Positions 1 to 10,604 of a stretch of DNA of 64,000 nt are shown one piece after another. A program made the position numbers and the translations under genes. Each line of letters begins with the position of its first letter. The first letter of the stretch is position 1. The notes under the pieces are model-generated. The model saw only the letters and a program-made list of their open reading frames with translations. It did not search any database and was not told the DNA's origin. This DNA comes from Tomocerus qinae. Its lineage: Eukaryota > Arthropoda > Collembola > Entomobryomorpha > Tomoceridae. Location: NCBI GenBank assembly GCA_020055645.1, contig CM034546.1, forward strand, positions 21,266,001 to 21,330,000, in the 5' to 3' direction.

Positions 1-1261
1 TCGTTATCTAGGAATGCTAGCTAGCATTAACTCCTTCCTTATATAGATAGTAAATTATATAGTTGGAGTCATTATTCGTTTCTTTACTTAACAAAAGCAC
101 ACAAGTTTTCACAGCATTGTATTGAGTTATGCAAAATAAATACTTCACATGGTATTTCAAAACAAGATAGATTTATAAACTATTGGGAGATTTATATATT
201 CCACATTTTTATGATACGGATTGGAAGTCAACTGCGAGAGAACAAAATAATTTAGATAAACGCAAATGTCGACGTCATGTCTTTTCCTACATAAAATTGG
301 CGACGGATATCAGCCTATGAAAAATATGTTTTCCTTCCTGTGGGTTGAACTAGCTCTTGTTCGCAAATTTAATATTCATAGACTGTATTTGCCAATTTCC
401 AACATATTATAAAGTCTAGTCGTACTTATTTGACTATTAAAGTTAAATTCAGCTTTATAATATAATAATATACTGGAAGGAACCATCACCGCGTAGTCAA
501 CCTTGTATATAGATTGACATATTGACAATTGTTATGTTCCCATGACTTGTTGACTTCTTCTGCATTTGCACGGGTAAATGTTGCAAACGGGTTAATGCGA
601 TGCAATCTCTATATAATCATTTTAAGTGAAACGTGGCATGTCGCACGTCCACGTAGATTGTTTATCCTTGTGGTTGAATATCCTACATATAACATTATAT
701 GAGTCGATCAGTAAAACATGGAGCAATAAGTTGGTAATAATCTTAAAAGAACTGCAGAATGATACCTAAACATAGCGTTGGAACTTTGGTACTATACTGA
801 AAGTACCAGCTACATCATACTATTTGTTTTAACAATAAATAAAAATTGTTTGCTTACTATATATAACTGCATTACCTGATAGTTTCTTCAATATGTGTTT
901 ATAAATACCTGCTACAAAAAGATTTTATTAATTCCAATTCCTAAATGTTAACAAAGAACCTGGGGAAAAGTCTAGTTTCTAGGTATATTAAAAGCCCCGA
1001 TGTGTACAGTATATAATAATAAAACATGTATATTTCCTAAATAAGAATAATTAACGTATTTATTATATTTGAAACTTCTAATATGAAAGAAAGGTAGAAA
1101 TAACTTTATAGAATATATGAATGCAATATTTTTCTTTTTTAAATTTACTATTTAGTGAACTATTTACCACGACATATCGATGTGTTTTTACTGAAAGTAT
1201 TTCTAATATTTTACTTTAAAAATAAGTGTGCAAACAGTATGCCACTACACTTTTATTGACA
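1..1261. repeat. Spacer block of the receptor array (block III)
   Basis: No coding region is visible. The stretch from about 240 to 700 is clearly related to 5220-5800, 8900-9530 and, more weakly, 22300-22480. Shared landmarks are a GACGTCATG motif, a segment reading GAGTCCGTAGTCAACCTTGT or similar, and the run ATTATGTGTCCAGTATATAG or similar followed by AAAAATATGGAGCAA. It is therefore one repeat unit of the tandemly duplicated receptor cluster and not unique sequence. Confidence 0.7.
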
Positions 1262-1518
1262 TCAGGAGGGTGATAAGTATTGTACAAAATAAAAGCGAAA
1301 ATATTTAATAAGGTATTTCGGCTGATGAAGAAGAAATTGTGAGCTCCTATTTTGACATGCTACAAAGCTGCAAGTTCTCGGGCCTGCAATGGATTGCAGA
1401 TAGGACGCCATAGGACTGCAGGAAGGTATTGGAGCTTTCGAAAACCAAAGACGTGGTGTGTAATTTAAAACACTAGCAACAATTGAAAGAATACAGGAGA
1501 GGGTAGGCATGAAAATAT

Positions 1519-2338
1519 GGAAAAATGGAATTCGTATGGCACACACCTTAATTTTGTATGAGATTTTGAAAAATAGTTTATCTAACTTTGTATTTGTATG
1601 GAATTTATGAATAGGTATGGCAAAACTGAATAGGTATGGTATAGTTTTTTGTTGTTTGCAAAGCAGTTAAATGTTTTTAATTCGAAATGTCAATGTCAAT
1701 ATTAATTAGTGATATTATATAATTAGATTAATTGAGTAATGGTAATCAAATCGAGTAATAAGCGAGTATTTTAATCGGTATTATTGTCGATTTAGAGCTC
1801 CTTGAGGTTTATTATTCACAAACATAATATTCTGTACTGCAAGTTTTATATTTAAATGTTTGCTTAACCTTCCAGGATAATAATGTTTCAGTCTCTATAT
1901 AAATTTCTGTCCAAGTCTGTGGAACCCTTGGCTTCTTTTTTCATTTCCTTTGTCACTATCGTCACCGTCAGTGTCACAGTCACTCTCCGTTTTGTATTGC
2001 AAACTAACAAATTTACTTGACCCGGCCATGGTCCTTGTGTTCACTGATAGGCAACTTGTAACCAAATACATGATGTTACGCTAATTACGAGATAACGTCA
2101 GAACCTAGAGCAATGACTTCCTTTCACTTCTCTGCATAACTATGCATTCCTCCTGGCTATTACAGTTTCTACTTTGGTCTTATTACATAATATTATTTAA
2201 GTATGTCTCCCATACATATACATACTTCCATACACATCCAAACGTTCAGCTCTTTTGAACACCATACCAGGTAAGACTAAATGTCCATAATTCAGCCATA
2301 CAGAATTAAGGTGTGTGCCATACGACTTAAAACGCACC
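1519..2338. mobile_element. Non-autonomous TIR transposon (Mutator-like) inside pseudogene A
   Basis: The element has inverted ends sharing CGTATGGCACACACCTTAAT (1533 onward, and its reverse complement ending near 2327). Outer arms of about 14 bp are more diverged and begin with GG. It is flanked by the direct repeat CATGAAAATAT at 1508-1518 and 2339-2349. Removing the element and one repeat restores the receptor sequence seen in paralogues, so the insertion is well supported. A 9-11 bp target duplication with long TIRs suits Mutator-like elements; that family call is an inference, as no transposase is present in its 820 bp. Confidence 0.75.
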
Positions 2339-3033
2339 CATGAAAATATAAATTATCATTTTTAGATTCTTGTATAGTATAATAGTGCTAAAATTAGCAG
2401 TAAGAATGCATCCGATGACTATGACCAAACCCAATAACATTGCTATTGACACTCCCCATGTATAATTAGCTGGCTTGTTAATATACAATTGCTGCTTGTA
2501 AATCTTTTTTGCCTTTTCAAATTCATTTCTCATTCGATTTTTTCAAGATCGGTAGATTTCCAGAAGCCTTCAATGTATTGTCTACTTGGAGTGATAGTTT
2601 GAAGCCATCCGAGGGTGGAAATAATATAAAACAACGAAACGAAAAAGAACAAAAACATAGCCAGTGCAGCATGCATAACAATAGGAAAATATATTGCAGA
2701 CCTCACTAAAAGTACAGCCATTGTACGCTTGTATTTTGAGATTATCAGGGAAGCCATTAGAAACAAGGGATCTACCTCATAATAGATTAAGAGAATAACA
2801 AATAATAATGAAATAATAATCATCAAAAAGGATTACATTTTTAAAAAGTACGACAGAAATAGGACGGTGAAAGGATGCTTCCCATTGTCTTGTCTAATTC
2901 CTGTTGTAAATAAAATGTGAAAATCTTTAATATTGTGTTTGTGGACCGTAAAATAAGAGGTCTTAAATCTTTAAAAGAGCATCATATTTAATTTAAGCAA
3001 TCGTTACTTACCCCTTAGACTGGAATCTTTGCA

Positions 3034-4239
3034 CAGGGTCATCACTTATATAATTCCCCCCCGCCACAGCCCAACACAGACTAGTTGTCAAAATGGTCTA
3101 TATACCATCTTGTAGAGAATCTTTTTGCAAATCTAACGAACTACAACACCATGTAAATTGGTTAGAAAAAGGTAGGTAAAAAATTTGTTGAAAATAAAAA
3201 TTGAAAATTTTCAGAAATTTTGCCCGCTGTCCAACTTTCAAAATTTCCCCAGGTCCCCCAGAATTTTATTTTGGAATATTGATTCCTAAATTATTATTAT
3301 TATCGCATTTGTGATTTTTCCACCAATTTTCATTTTCAAAATCGGAGGTGGTCGGTTTTTCAACTTTTTCGAGTTTGTCAAAATTAAAGTAATCCAAAAA
3401 AAGTTGAAAAATCGACCACCTCCGATTTTGATGAAAATTGGTGGAGAAATCACAAATGCGGTTCTTATATGAATTCTGGAATCAATATTCCAAAATAAAA
3501 TTCTGGGGGACCTGGGAAATTTTAAAAGTTGGACAGCGGGCAGAATTTCTGAAAATTTTCAACTTTTTATTTTCAACAAATTTTTACGCACCCTATTCCA
3601 ACCGATACCATCTTGTAGAGAATCTTTTTGCGAATCTAACCAATTCTAACACCATGCAAATTGGTTAGGAAAAACTGGGTAAAACAATTTTTGAAAATAA
3701 AAAGTTGAAAATTTTCAGAAATTCTGCCCGCTTTCCAACTTTCCGAATTTGTCCAGGTCCCCCAGAATTTTATTTTGGAATTCTGATTCCAGAATCATTA
3801 TAGAAATCGCATGTGCGATTTTTCCACCCATGTTCATCAAAATCGGAGGTGGTCGATTTTTTAAATTTTTCCTGGATTACTCTAATTTTGACAAATTCTC
3901 GAAAAAGTTGAAAAATCGACCTCCTCCGATTTTGATGAAAATGGGTGGAAAAATCACACATGCGATTTCTATAATGATTCTGGAATCAGAATTCCAAAAT
4001 AAAATTCTGGGGGACCTGGACAAATTCGGAAAGTTGGAAAGCGGGCAGAATTTCTGAAAATTTTCAAGTTTTTATTTTCAAAAATTGCTTTACCCGGTTT
4101 TTCCTAATCGATTGGTATGGTATTAGAATTGGTTAGATTCGCAAAAGATTCTCTACAAGATGGTATATAGACCATTTTGATAACTAGTCTGTGTTGGGCT
4201 GGGCTGTGGTGGGGGGGAATTATATAAGTGATGACCCTG
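3034..4239. mobile_element. Foldback transposon built from two tandem palindromes
   Basis: The terminal inverted repeats start with CAGGGTCATCACTTATATAA at 3034 and end with its reverse complement at 4239; they extend for over 100 bp each. Inside are four copies of a module of about 190 bp in alternating orientation: about 3193-3394 forward, 3395-3573 reverse, 3700-3885 forward, 3893-4080 reverse. A partial copy of the terminal repeat (CCATCTTGTAGAGAATC) separates the two hairpins near 3610. The element sits in exon 1 of receptor pseudogene A. No clear target duplication was found. Open frames inside it are mirror-image artefacts. Confidence 0.85.
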
Positions 4240-4576
4240 TACAATACACATATTAATAAATTGTATTAAATCTTGTTGGTGAAATACAAAGGAATTGAAC
4301 ATGAGAGACCAATTAAAACACAAAATGAAGTGTAAATCTCGAACATAATTAACTGTACGGTAACATATGGCTCCTTGATAAAAATTTGCTCCAATAGCTG
4401 GTACGCAAAACATGATAACATAACAAAATATGATACAAGACCAGCATAGAAGCCATAACTACCAATTTTATCTTTTCCTGCACACACTTTCCAACTATTT
4501 GGATCGAACGATAGTGTTATTTGCAAGCGGTGAAAAAATTTTTAAATGCATTTCGAATATCCTTTGTACTCATTTT

Positions 4577-6316
4577 CAATATGCTGATTACTTGCAGTTC
4601 TATTTAAGAACACTTATAAGTATGAATTAGTTTCAACTTTGTGTAGTGTATTAGGAGGAACACTTGACGATTTTCTTCTCGGCTTCCAATTGTGACTGTT
4701 GGGCTTTCTTGCAACTTTCTCAAGAAAACCTATTTATTAAGGACGACGACACAAAATAGTAAGGCTACTTTTATTTATTCCTGCCGCTCAAATATTTGAC
4801 TCAAAGTCAGAAAGAGAGCTGTATTAAAATCATTAACTAACTACGAAAAATATGAATTTGAAACATACATGGGCTCGAGTGTCGTACTCCTAATTAAGGG
4901 ATGTGGGGTTTGGAGCGGATAGTGCCATTTTTATCACTAAAGGAGTACTATATATTATATGTGTTCACCCCCAAAAACTACCCTGACATCCTACCACAAT
5001 ATTAAGTTACAATAGCAATCTAATTACACTGCAAAAACATTTGTAAGGTGTACAAGAGTTGGCAATGTGGATAAAATGATTCTAAAATTAATTAAGTGGA
5101 ATTAAATTAACAGAAATTGAATACAAATGCCAAGCAAAACTATTTGGTATGGTAAAAATGAGATGAACATGAAATAAATCTATATAAATAAATATTTATG
5201 TTCATCTATGCAATATCAAAGCGTTAAATTGCTTCTCACACTCATTAGGAACAAGAAATTGCCAATATATTCCACTCGAAATCATTTTGACGTCATGACT
5301 GGTTTCTTTGGAAGAATCTTACATTCTAAAGAAACCATATGAAGTAAACATTCTAATTTACTTGTCCGACATAAAATTGACGACGAATATCAATAAACCA
5401 AAAACAGTTTTCATTACTGTTGGTTGTACCCATCTCTTGCTTTGCAAATGAATAATTCATGCAATGTATTTGCCAATACTTAGGTCAAGCAATAAGTATT
5501 TGCGGACTAAAGCTAAGTTTAAATTTAAATAGACAATACGGAACCATCAGACAACACGGCAAGAGTCCGTAGTCAACCTTGTATATTGATTGACACTCCT
5601 TTTCGTTGTTGGCTCCTTCGGCCTATGCATGGGTACATATAAAGAACGAGTAAATTTGATTCAATTTCTAATTTTATTAAGTGAAATGGTGTGTGTATGT
5701 TTACATAGATTGTCTATGCTAGTAGTTGAATATATATATCCTATATTGTATTATGTGTCCAGTATAGTAAAAATATGGAGCAACTTTGTAATAATTTAAT
5801 GTTACTACACATCCTATAGTTTTATAATTTGAGTAAAATCAATTGGACTAAGAGGTATGTATTCGATTATGTTGTGTGAGAGTTGATGAACTTGTCGTTT
5901 GGACTATGTTAATAAATCCAACAGAGAGTAATAAAATAATTTAACAATTTGAAGAATATGCCATACTTTTCTGATTTATTTGTAGAGAACTATTTGCGGC
6001 CCTATATATAACATTTAATTCGATGAACAATAAGGAAATGAATACATTTTATGGAAATAAAAAGGTGTGTATAGGTATGTAAGCGTTTATTGACTGTTTC
6101 GGCATACATTATACAACACACAATCATATCATTACATAAATATTATTATCTTGGAAAAATAAAAAGTATTCAAAGCACAAATATGTACAAAATTTTTGAA
6201 ATCAATCATACCTGATCAAAAATTGCCTAACTGGAGAATTAAATTATTTGCATTATAAGATTACTTATTATTGTAAATATTTATTTGAATATGGCTTTAA
6301 GATTTTGGATTCCCAA
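4577..6316. repeat. Spacer between receptors A and B (block III copy)
   Basis: No gene is supported here. From about 5220 the sequence is a diverged copy of 8900-9790 and 240-1100, with TTGACGTCATG at 5287 (containing the CRE/ATF palindrome TGACGTCA) and the GTAGTCAACCTTGTATATTG segment near 5570. Short open frames are not conserved between the repeat copies. Confidence 0.65.
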
Positions 6317-7600
6317 TCACATATTATGTTCTTCAATTTGTATTGACATCAGGAGGGTGATAGTATTGTATACAATAAATGCGAAAACTTGCAATAAGGT
6401 ACTTCGATCAGCGAAGAAGAAATTGTGAAATTGTACTTTTAGATGCGCCAAAGCTGCAAGTTCTCGTGCCTGCAATGGATTACAGATAGGACGCCATGAC
6501 TGCAGGAAAGTATTTGAGTTTTCATAAAACAAGGACACAGTATGAATTATAATACCAACAATAATTGTGACAATACAGGAAACAGTAGGCATAAAAATAT
6601 AAATTGTCATTTCTATTTTGTCGTATAATTTGAAGGTGATAAAATTAGCAATAAGAACACAGCCGATGCCTAATCCCAACAACATTGCTATTGACAGTCC
6701 CCATGTATAGTTAGCTAGCTTGTTGATGTACAATTGCTGCATGTAAATCATTTTCGCTTTTTCAAATTCATTTCTCATTCGATTCTTTTCGAGATCGGTA
6801 GATTTCCAGAAGCCTTCGATGTATTGTCTAGTTGGAGTGATAGTTTGAAGCCATCCGAGAGAGGAAATAATATAAAACAACCAAACGAAAAGGTTCAACA
6901 GGATTGCAAGGACATCATACATAACAAGAGTGAAAATATATTGCGAACATCATTAAGCGTACAACTATTGTATTCTTGTATTTTGGAATTATCAGTGATA
7001 CAATTACAAATAAGGGGTCAACCTCGTAATAGAAGATGAGAATAACAAACAACATTGCAAGAATAGCCGCCAAAAATAATGATATTTTTAAGAAAAACGA
7101 CAGAAATATGACGCTGAAAGGAGGCTTTGCATTGTATGGTCTAATTCCTGTTGTGAAAAAACAATTTTAAATATGATTTTTATTAATGAAAATAATTGGT
7201 AACTTAATTTAGTAAATAAATAATCGTACTTACGCCTCAGACTAGAATCTTCGTATAATGCACAATTAATAAGTTGTATTAAATCGTGTTGTTGGAATAC
7301 AAAGGGGATTGAACATGAGAAACCAATTAAAATACAAAACGAAGCGTAAATCTCGCGCATAATTAATTCCACGGAAAGGTAAGGCTCCTTGATAAAAACT
7401 TGCTCTAGTAGCTGATAAGCAAAGAACAATGCTATGCCAAAATATATTACAAGTCCAGCATAGTAGCAATAGCGTCCACTTTTATCTTTTCCTGCACACA
7501 CAGTCCAACTGTTAGGGTCGAATGATAGAGGACCGTATTTGAAATATTTGCAAACGACGAAAAAAGTTTTAAATGCATTTCGCATATCCTTTGTACTCAT
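6317..7600 (-). CDS. Gustatory-receptor-like protein B (7-TM chemoreceptor), one frameshift
   Basis: Predicted plasma-membrane ligand-gated receptor of the insect gustatory/odorant receptor type, about 398 residues, the usual length for the family. Exon 1 is 7234-7600 (start MSTKDMRNAFKTFF, shared by paralogues) and exon 2 is 6317-7147; the intron of 86 nt has GTAAGT and CAG borders and splits a codon after its first base. Exon 1 holds SFDPNSWTVCAGKDKSGRY and TM1-TM2; exon 2 holds TM3-TM7, a cytoplasmic-loop motif LGWLQTITPTRQYIEGFW and a C-terminal VYNTITLLMSIQ that resembles the TYhhhhhQF signature of gustatory receptors. An extra T at 6931 breaks the frame inside TM4, but the copy at 50 kb lacks it, so it is probably a consensus error. 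The upstream open extension to 7768 is not conserved in paralogue C. Ligand unknown. Confidence 0.8.
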
Positions 7601-7861
7601 TTTCAATATGCGAATTATTGCAGTTCTAATGTGTAATGAGAGTACTCTTAAATATGAATTGATTTCAGCTTTATTGTTAGGAGGGAAAGTTGAGAATTGA
7701 TTCTTCTCCACAGCAAAGTTATGACTGTTGGTTAAATAATCTTTAACTTTCGTGCAACTGCCATACAAAACTTACTTATATTTATTCTATTTATTCAATA
7801 CCTGCAAATACAGTACTCACATAATATCCGGTGCTCCGGTAAAATGTTGTTTCTTTTAATG

Positions 7862-7925
7862 GATTATTTTCGTTAGATAATATTATCGTATATAAAACCC
7901 ATGAATATTTCATTTGTTGCAAAGC
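7862..7925 (-). promoter_or_regulatory. Conserved upstream motif block I of receptor B
   Basis: A TATA-like TATATAAAACCC at 7889-7900 is followed by ATGAATATTTCATTTGTTGC at 7901-7920, about 300 bp upstream of the receptor B start. The same 20-mer recurs at 12723, 12961, 18070, 18302, 21401 (one mismatch) and in variant form at 25172, plus five times in the second copy (51237, 56165, 56403, 61504, 61736). The core ATGAATATTTCAT is a near dyad, so it reads much the same on both strands. A promoter role is inferred from conserved position only. Confidence 0.5.
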
Positions 7926-7929
7926 TGGC

Positions 7930-8400
7930 TCATGTCCAAACCTCGCCAAATATAGGTACCCAAGTTAGCATAGTTGAGTTAAAATACTTTGAAAGTACAA
8001 CGTATGTATAAGCTAATAATGTGGCACAGTGGCCGTTGAACAAAACAAAAATGTCTCGAGGCTTTACGTCCATATTTTCCCATTTATCTCGGACGAAGAA
8101 TGTGACACATACACTCAAGCAAAAATAAAGAATAAAAATATACATGAGCTTTATTACATGGGAATGTTCATTTATTTGATAGAAACAATATCTCCAAGCA
8201 AGCAAAATAGTTATATTATAGACTAATGTATAAACGAAGAGCCAGGTAGCGTATAGACTTGGTGCTCATTATAATGTAACAAATTAACACATTGCGCGTA
8301 CTGAGTGATTAAAAAATATTTTTTATTTTTCTTTTCCAGGAATTGATTACGTGGTATTGAATGGTAAATAAATAATGAGTTCTTTCTGCTTTTAATTTGA
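7930..8400 (-). other. Conserved block II with a 91-residue membrane-like open frame
   Basis: The minus strand reads a 91-residue frame (7930-8205) with a hydrophobic stretch near YIFILYFCLSVCVTFF and the motif YQINE. Related blocks occur at about 13035-13450, 21500-21910 and 25270-25690, and YQIN or HQIN is preserved in translation at 21.7 and 25.5 kb, but other frames are broken. On the plus strand each copy has a pyrimidine tract and CCAGGAAT (8332-8342 here). It may be remains of a gene co-duplicated with the receptors, or transcribed non-coding sequence. I do not recognise the peptide. Confidence 0.4.
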
Positions 8401-8639
8401 CATGAACGTTTATTTATTTTTTATGTGGTAAAGGTGGTGAACAGAACAAATAAACTATAGCATTAATATAAGTATAGTTGCATGTGCAACAGCATTCCCA
8501 AAGCATTGGGCTATATGGCGGAGCATAAAGATACTGTTTTGCTCTTTCCTTTTTTGATTGTAGAGATTAATTCCGATGTCCGACCACGACACAACACTTC
8601 TACTGTCCGAATTTAAGTCCCTTACTACAAAAAATTAGT

Positions 8640-9790
8640 CAGCAATCAACCATTTATAGAGAATTTTTTGAGGACCATTCACATTAAAATCGATAAACAA
8701 TAAGTAAATGGATGTATTTTATGGAAATGTATGTATTTATATCTTGTACCTCTAAAGTAGATCGATAAACAAAAACTATTTCATAATTTATCAATGAGAC
8801 ACCAACGTTTGTATGCATCGTGTCGTATATCTCCTTGTAGTAAATGGTTCCATTATATCATTATCATGCAAACGTACATAAACACTTGAGACAATATAAA
8901 TACTTAACATGGAATTTAAAAACAAGATAGATTTATAAACTATTGGGAGATTCACATTTTTATTATAGGGATTGAAGTTAACTACGAGAGAATATAATAA
9001 TTTAGATATACGCAAATGTTGACGTCATGCCTGTTTTATTTGGAGAACTTACATTCAAAAGAAACAGTAAATATTCCGACTTTCTTGTCCTATATAAAAT
9101 TGGCAACAACGAATATCAACCTACAAAATCAGTTTTCATTACTGTTGGTTGTACCCAGCTCCTGTTTTGCAAATATAATATTCATGCACTGTACTTGTCA
9201 ATACAAAGAATCGTGACGCCAATCGCCAGTTAGCGACTAAAGCTAAAAGTTCAGATTTAAATAGTCATTACGGAACCATCCGACAACACGGCAAGAGTCC
9301 GTAGTCAACCTTGTAAATAGATTGACACTCCTATTCCTCACAAGACTTGTTGGCCCCTTCGGCATTTGCATGGGTACACATATAGAACGAGTAAATGCGA
9401 TTTAATTTCTAATTTTATTAAGTGAAATGTTGTATGCATGTCTACATAGATTGTCTATGCTAGTATTTAAATATATATCCTATATTGTATTATGTGTCCA
9501 GTATATAGTAAAAATATGGAGCAATTTTGCAATAATTTAATGTTACTACATATCTTATGTAGTTTTGCAATTTGAGTTAAATCAATTGGACTAAATAGGT
9601 ATTTATAAATGAATAGGTTGTGTGAGAGTTGATGAGCTTGTCGCTTGGACTATATTAATAAATCCAATAGAGAGTAATAAAATAGTTTAACAATTTAAAG
9701 AGAATAACATACTTTTGTGATTTACTTGTAGGAAGCTATCTGCGGACCTTTAACATTAAATTCGACGAACAAGTAAATGAATAGATTTTA
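8640..9790. repeat. Block III copy between receptors B and C
   Basis: Diverged repeat of 240-1100 and 5220-6100: TTGACGTCATG at 9019, CCGACAACACGGCAAGAGTC near 9280, and a matching segment ending in AAAAATATGGAGCAA near 9520. Nothing coding is supported. Confidence 0.65.
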
Positions 9791-9814
9791 TGGAAGTAAA
9801 AAGTGTGTATGTGT

Positions 9815-10325
9815 GTGTTAGGGGGAGAGCACGGCTACTACTATTGATTAGTAGAGCTATGCTATCGCTCAAGCCGCGAGGGCTTACTTGCAGTGACTCC
9901 CGGAACAACTTTACTAAGTGTACAGACTTATACGAAGAGACTTAGTGAAGAGTACTGAACCATGAGACGGAACGACTCAACACTGTCCCGCAACTCGATC
10001 TGATAGGCAGTCAGAGAGAGGGACCGGGACATGTAAGCCGACCACCAGTGACCACCTTCAAACCACTTATGGCAGTCTACTTCAACCCACCTTATCACCT
10101 CATGTGCATCCCATTGTCCAGACTTGTGCTAGGTAGAACTCGTAGCACGTATACAGACCAACAGAACAATCCATACACTACAGACAGGGCATTGATAGAT
10201 AATCATATTGTCACTAAGATAGGCAAATCAATGCTAATAACGAATATACGGCAATGACAGCTTTTCCCAGCTCCAGACTACTACCTTATAGACCTGAGGG
10301 GCTCCAGAGATTCGAACTCCAGACC
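9815..10325 (-). repeat. Inserted repeat with a tRNA B-box-like end (SINE-like)
   Basis: This stretch of about 510 bp is richer in G and C than its surroundings and is absent from the equivalent place between A and B (about 6080). Read on the minus strand it begins near GAGGTCTGGAGTTCGAATCT, which contains a match to the RNA polymerase III B-box (GTTCGANTC). A convincing A-box was not found. A tRNA-derived SINE or similar small retroelement is possible. It is present again at about 53218-53765. Confidence 0.4.
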
Positions 10326-10604
10326 TCAGCCAAAAAATGTGTATAGCTAGGTAGGAGTTTATTGTTTGTTTTGGCATACACTATACAACACAATCATATC
10401 ATTACATAAATATTATTACATTGGAAAAATAAAAAGTATGCAAAGCATAAATGTATGTCAAATTTTTGAAATCATCCTTTCTTGATCAAAAATTATCTGC
10501 TGGAGAATTAAATTACTTGCATTAAGAATACTGATTAATGTAGAAACATTCATTTGATTATGGCTTTAAAATTTTGGATTCCCAATTCCCAATCACTTAT
10601 GTTC

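Larger units (their letters stand above)
1262..4576 (-). pseudogene. Gustatory-receptor-like pseudogene A, split by two transposons
   Basis: This is a decayed member of the seven-transmembrane receptor family seen intact at B and C. Exon 1 starts near 4576 (MSTKDIRNAF) and is interrupted by the foldback element at 3034-4239; its last bases and the GTAAGT donor lie at 3012-3033. Exon 2 begins at 2900 after a CAG acceptor. It carries the motif LGWLQTITPSRQYIEGFW, is split by the element at 1519-2338, and resumes at 1518 with the TM6-TM7 region. Further damage includes a stop and frameshift after MSTKDIRNAFKNFF, where the normal YFKYGPL segment is shortened, a frameshift near 2830 and one near 2530. 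No functional protein can be read. The name is by similarity to its neighbours; chemosensory function is inferred from the family. Confidence 0.85.

Noticed and set aside
3438..4057. Open frames on both strands within 3.4-4.1 kb
   Set aside because: They are mirror-image translations of the nested palindromes of the foldback element.
7601..7768. N-terminal extension of receptor B to MYGSCTKVKDYL
   Set aside because: The matching leader of receptor C has stop codons in this frame, so it is more likely 5' UTR.
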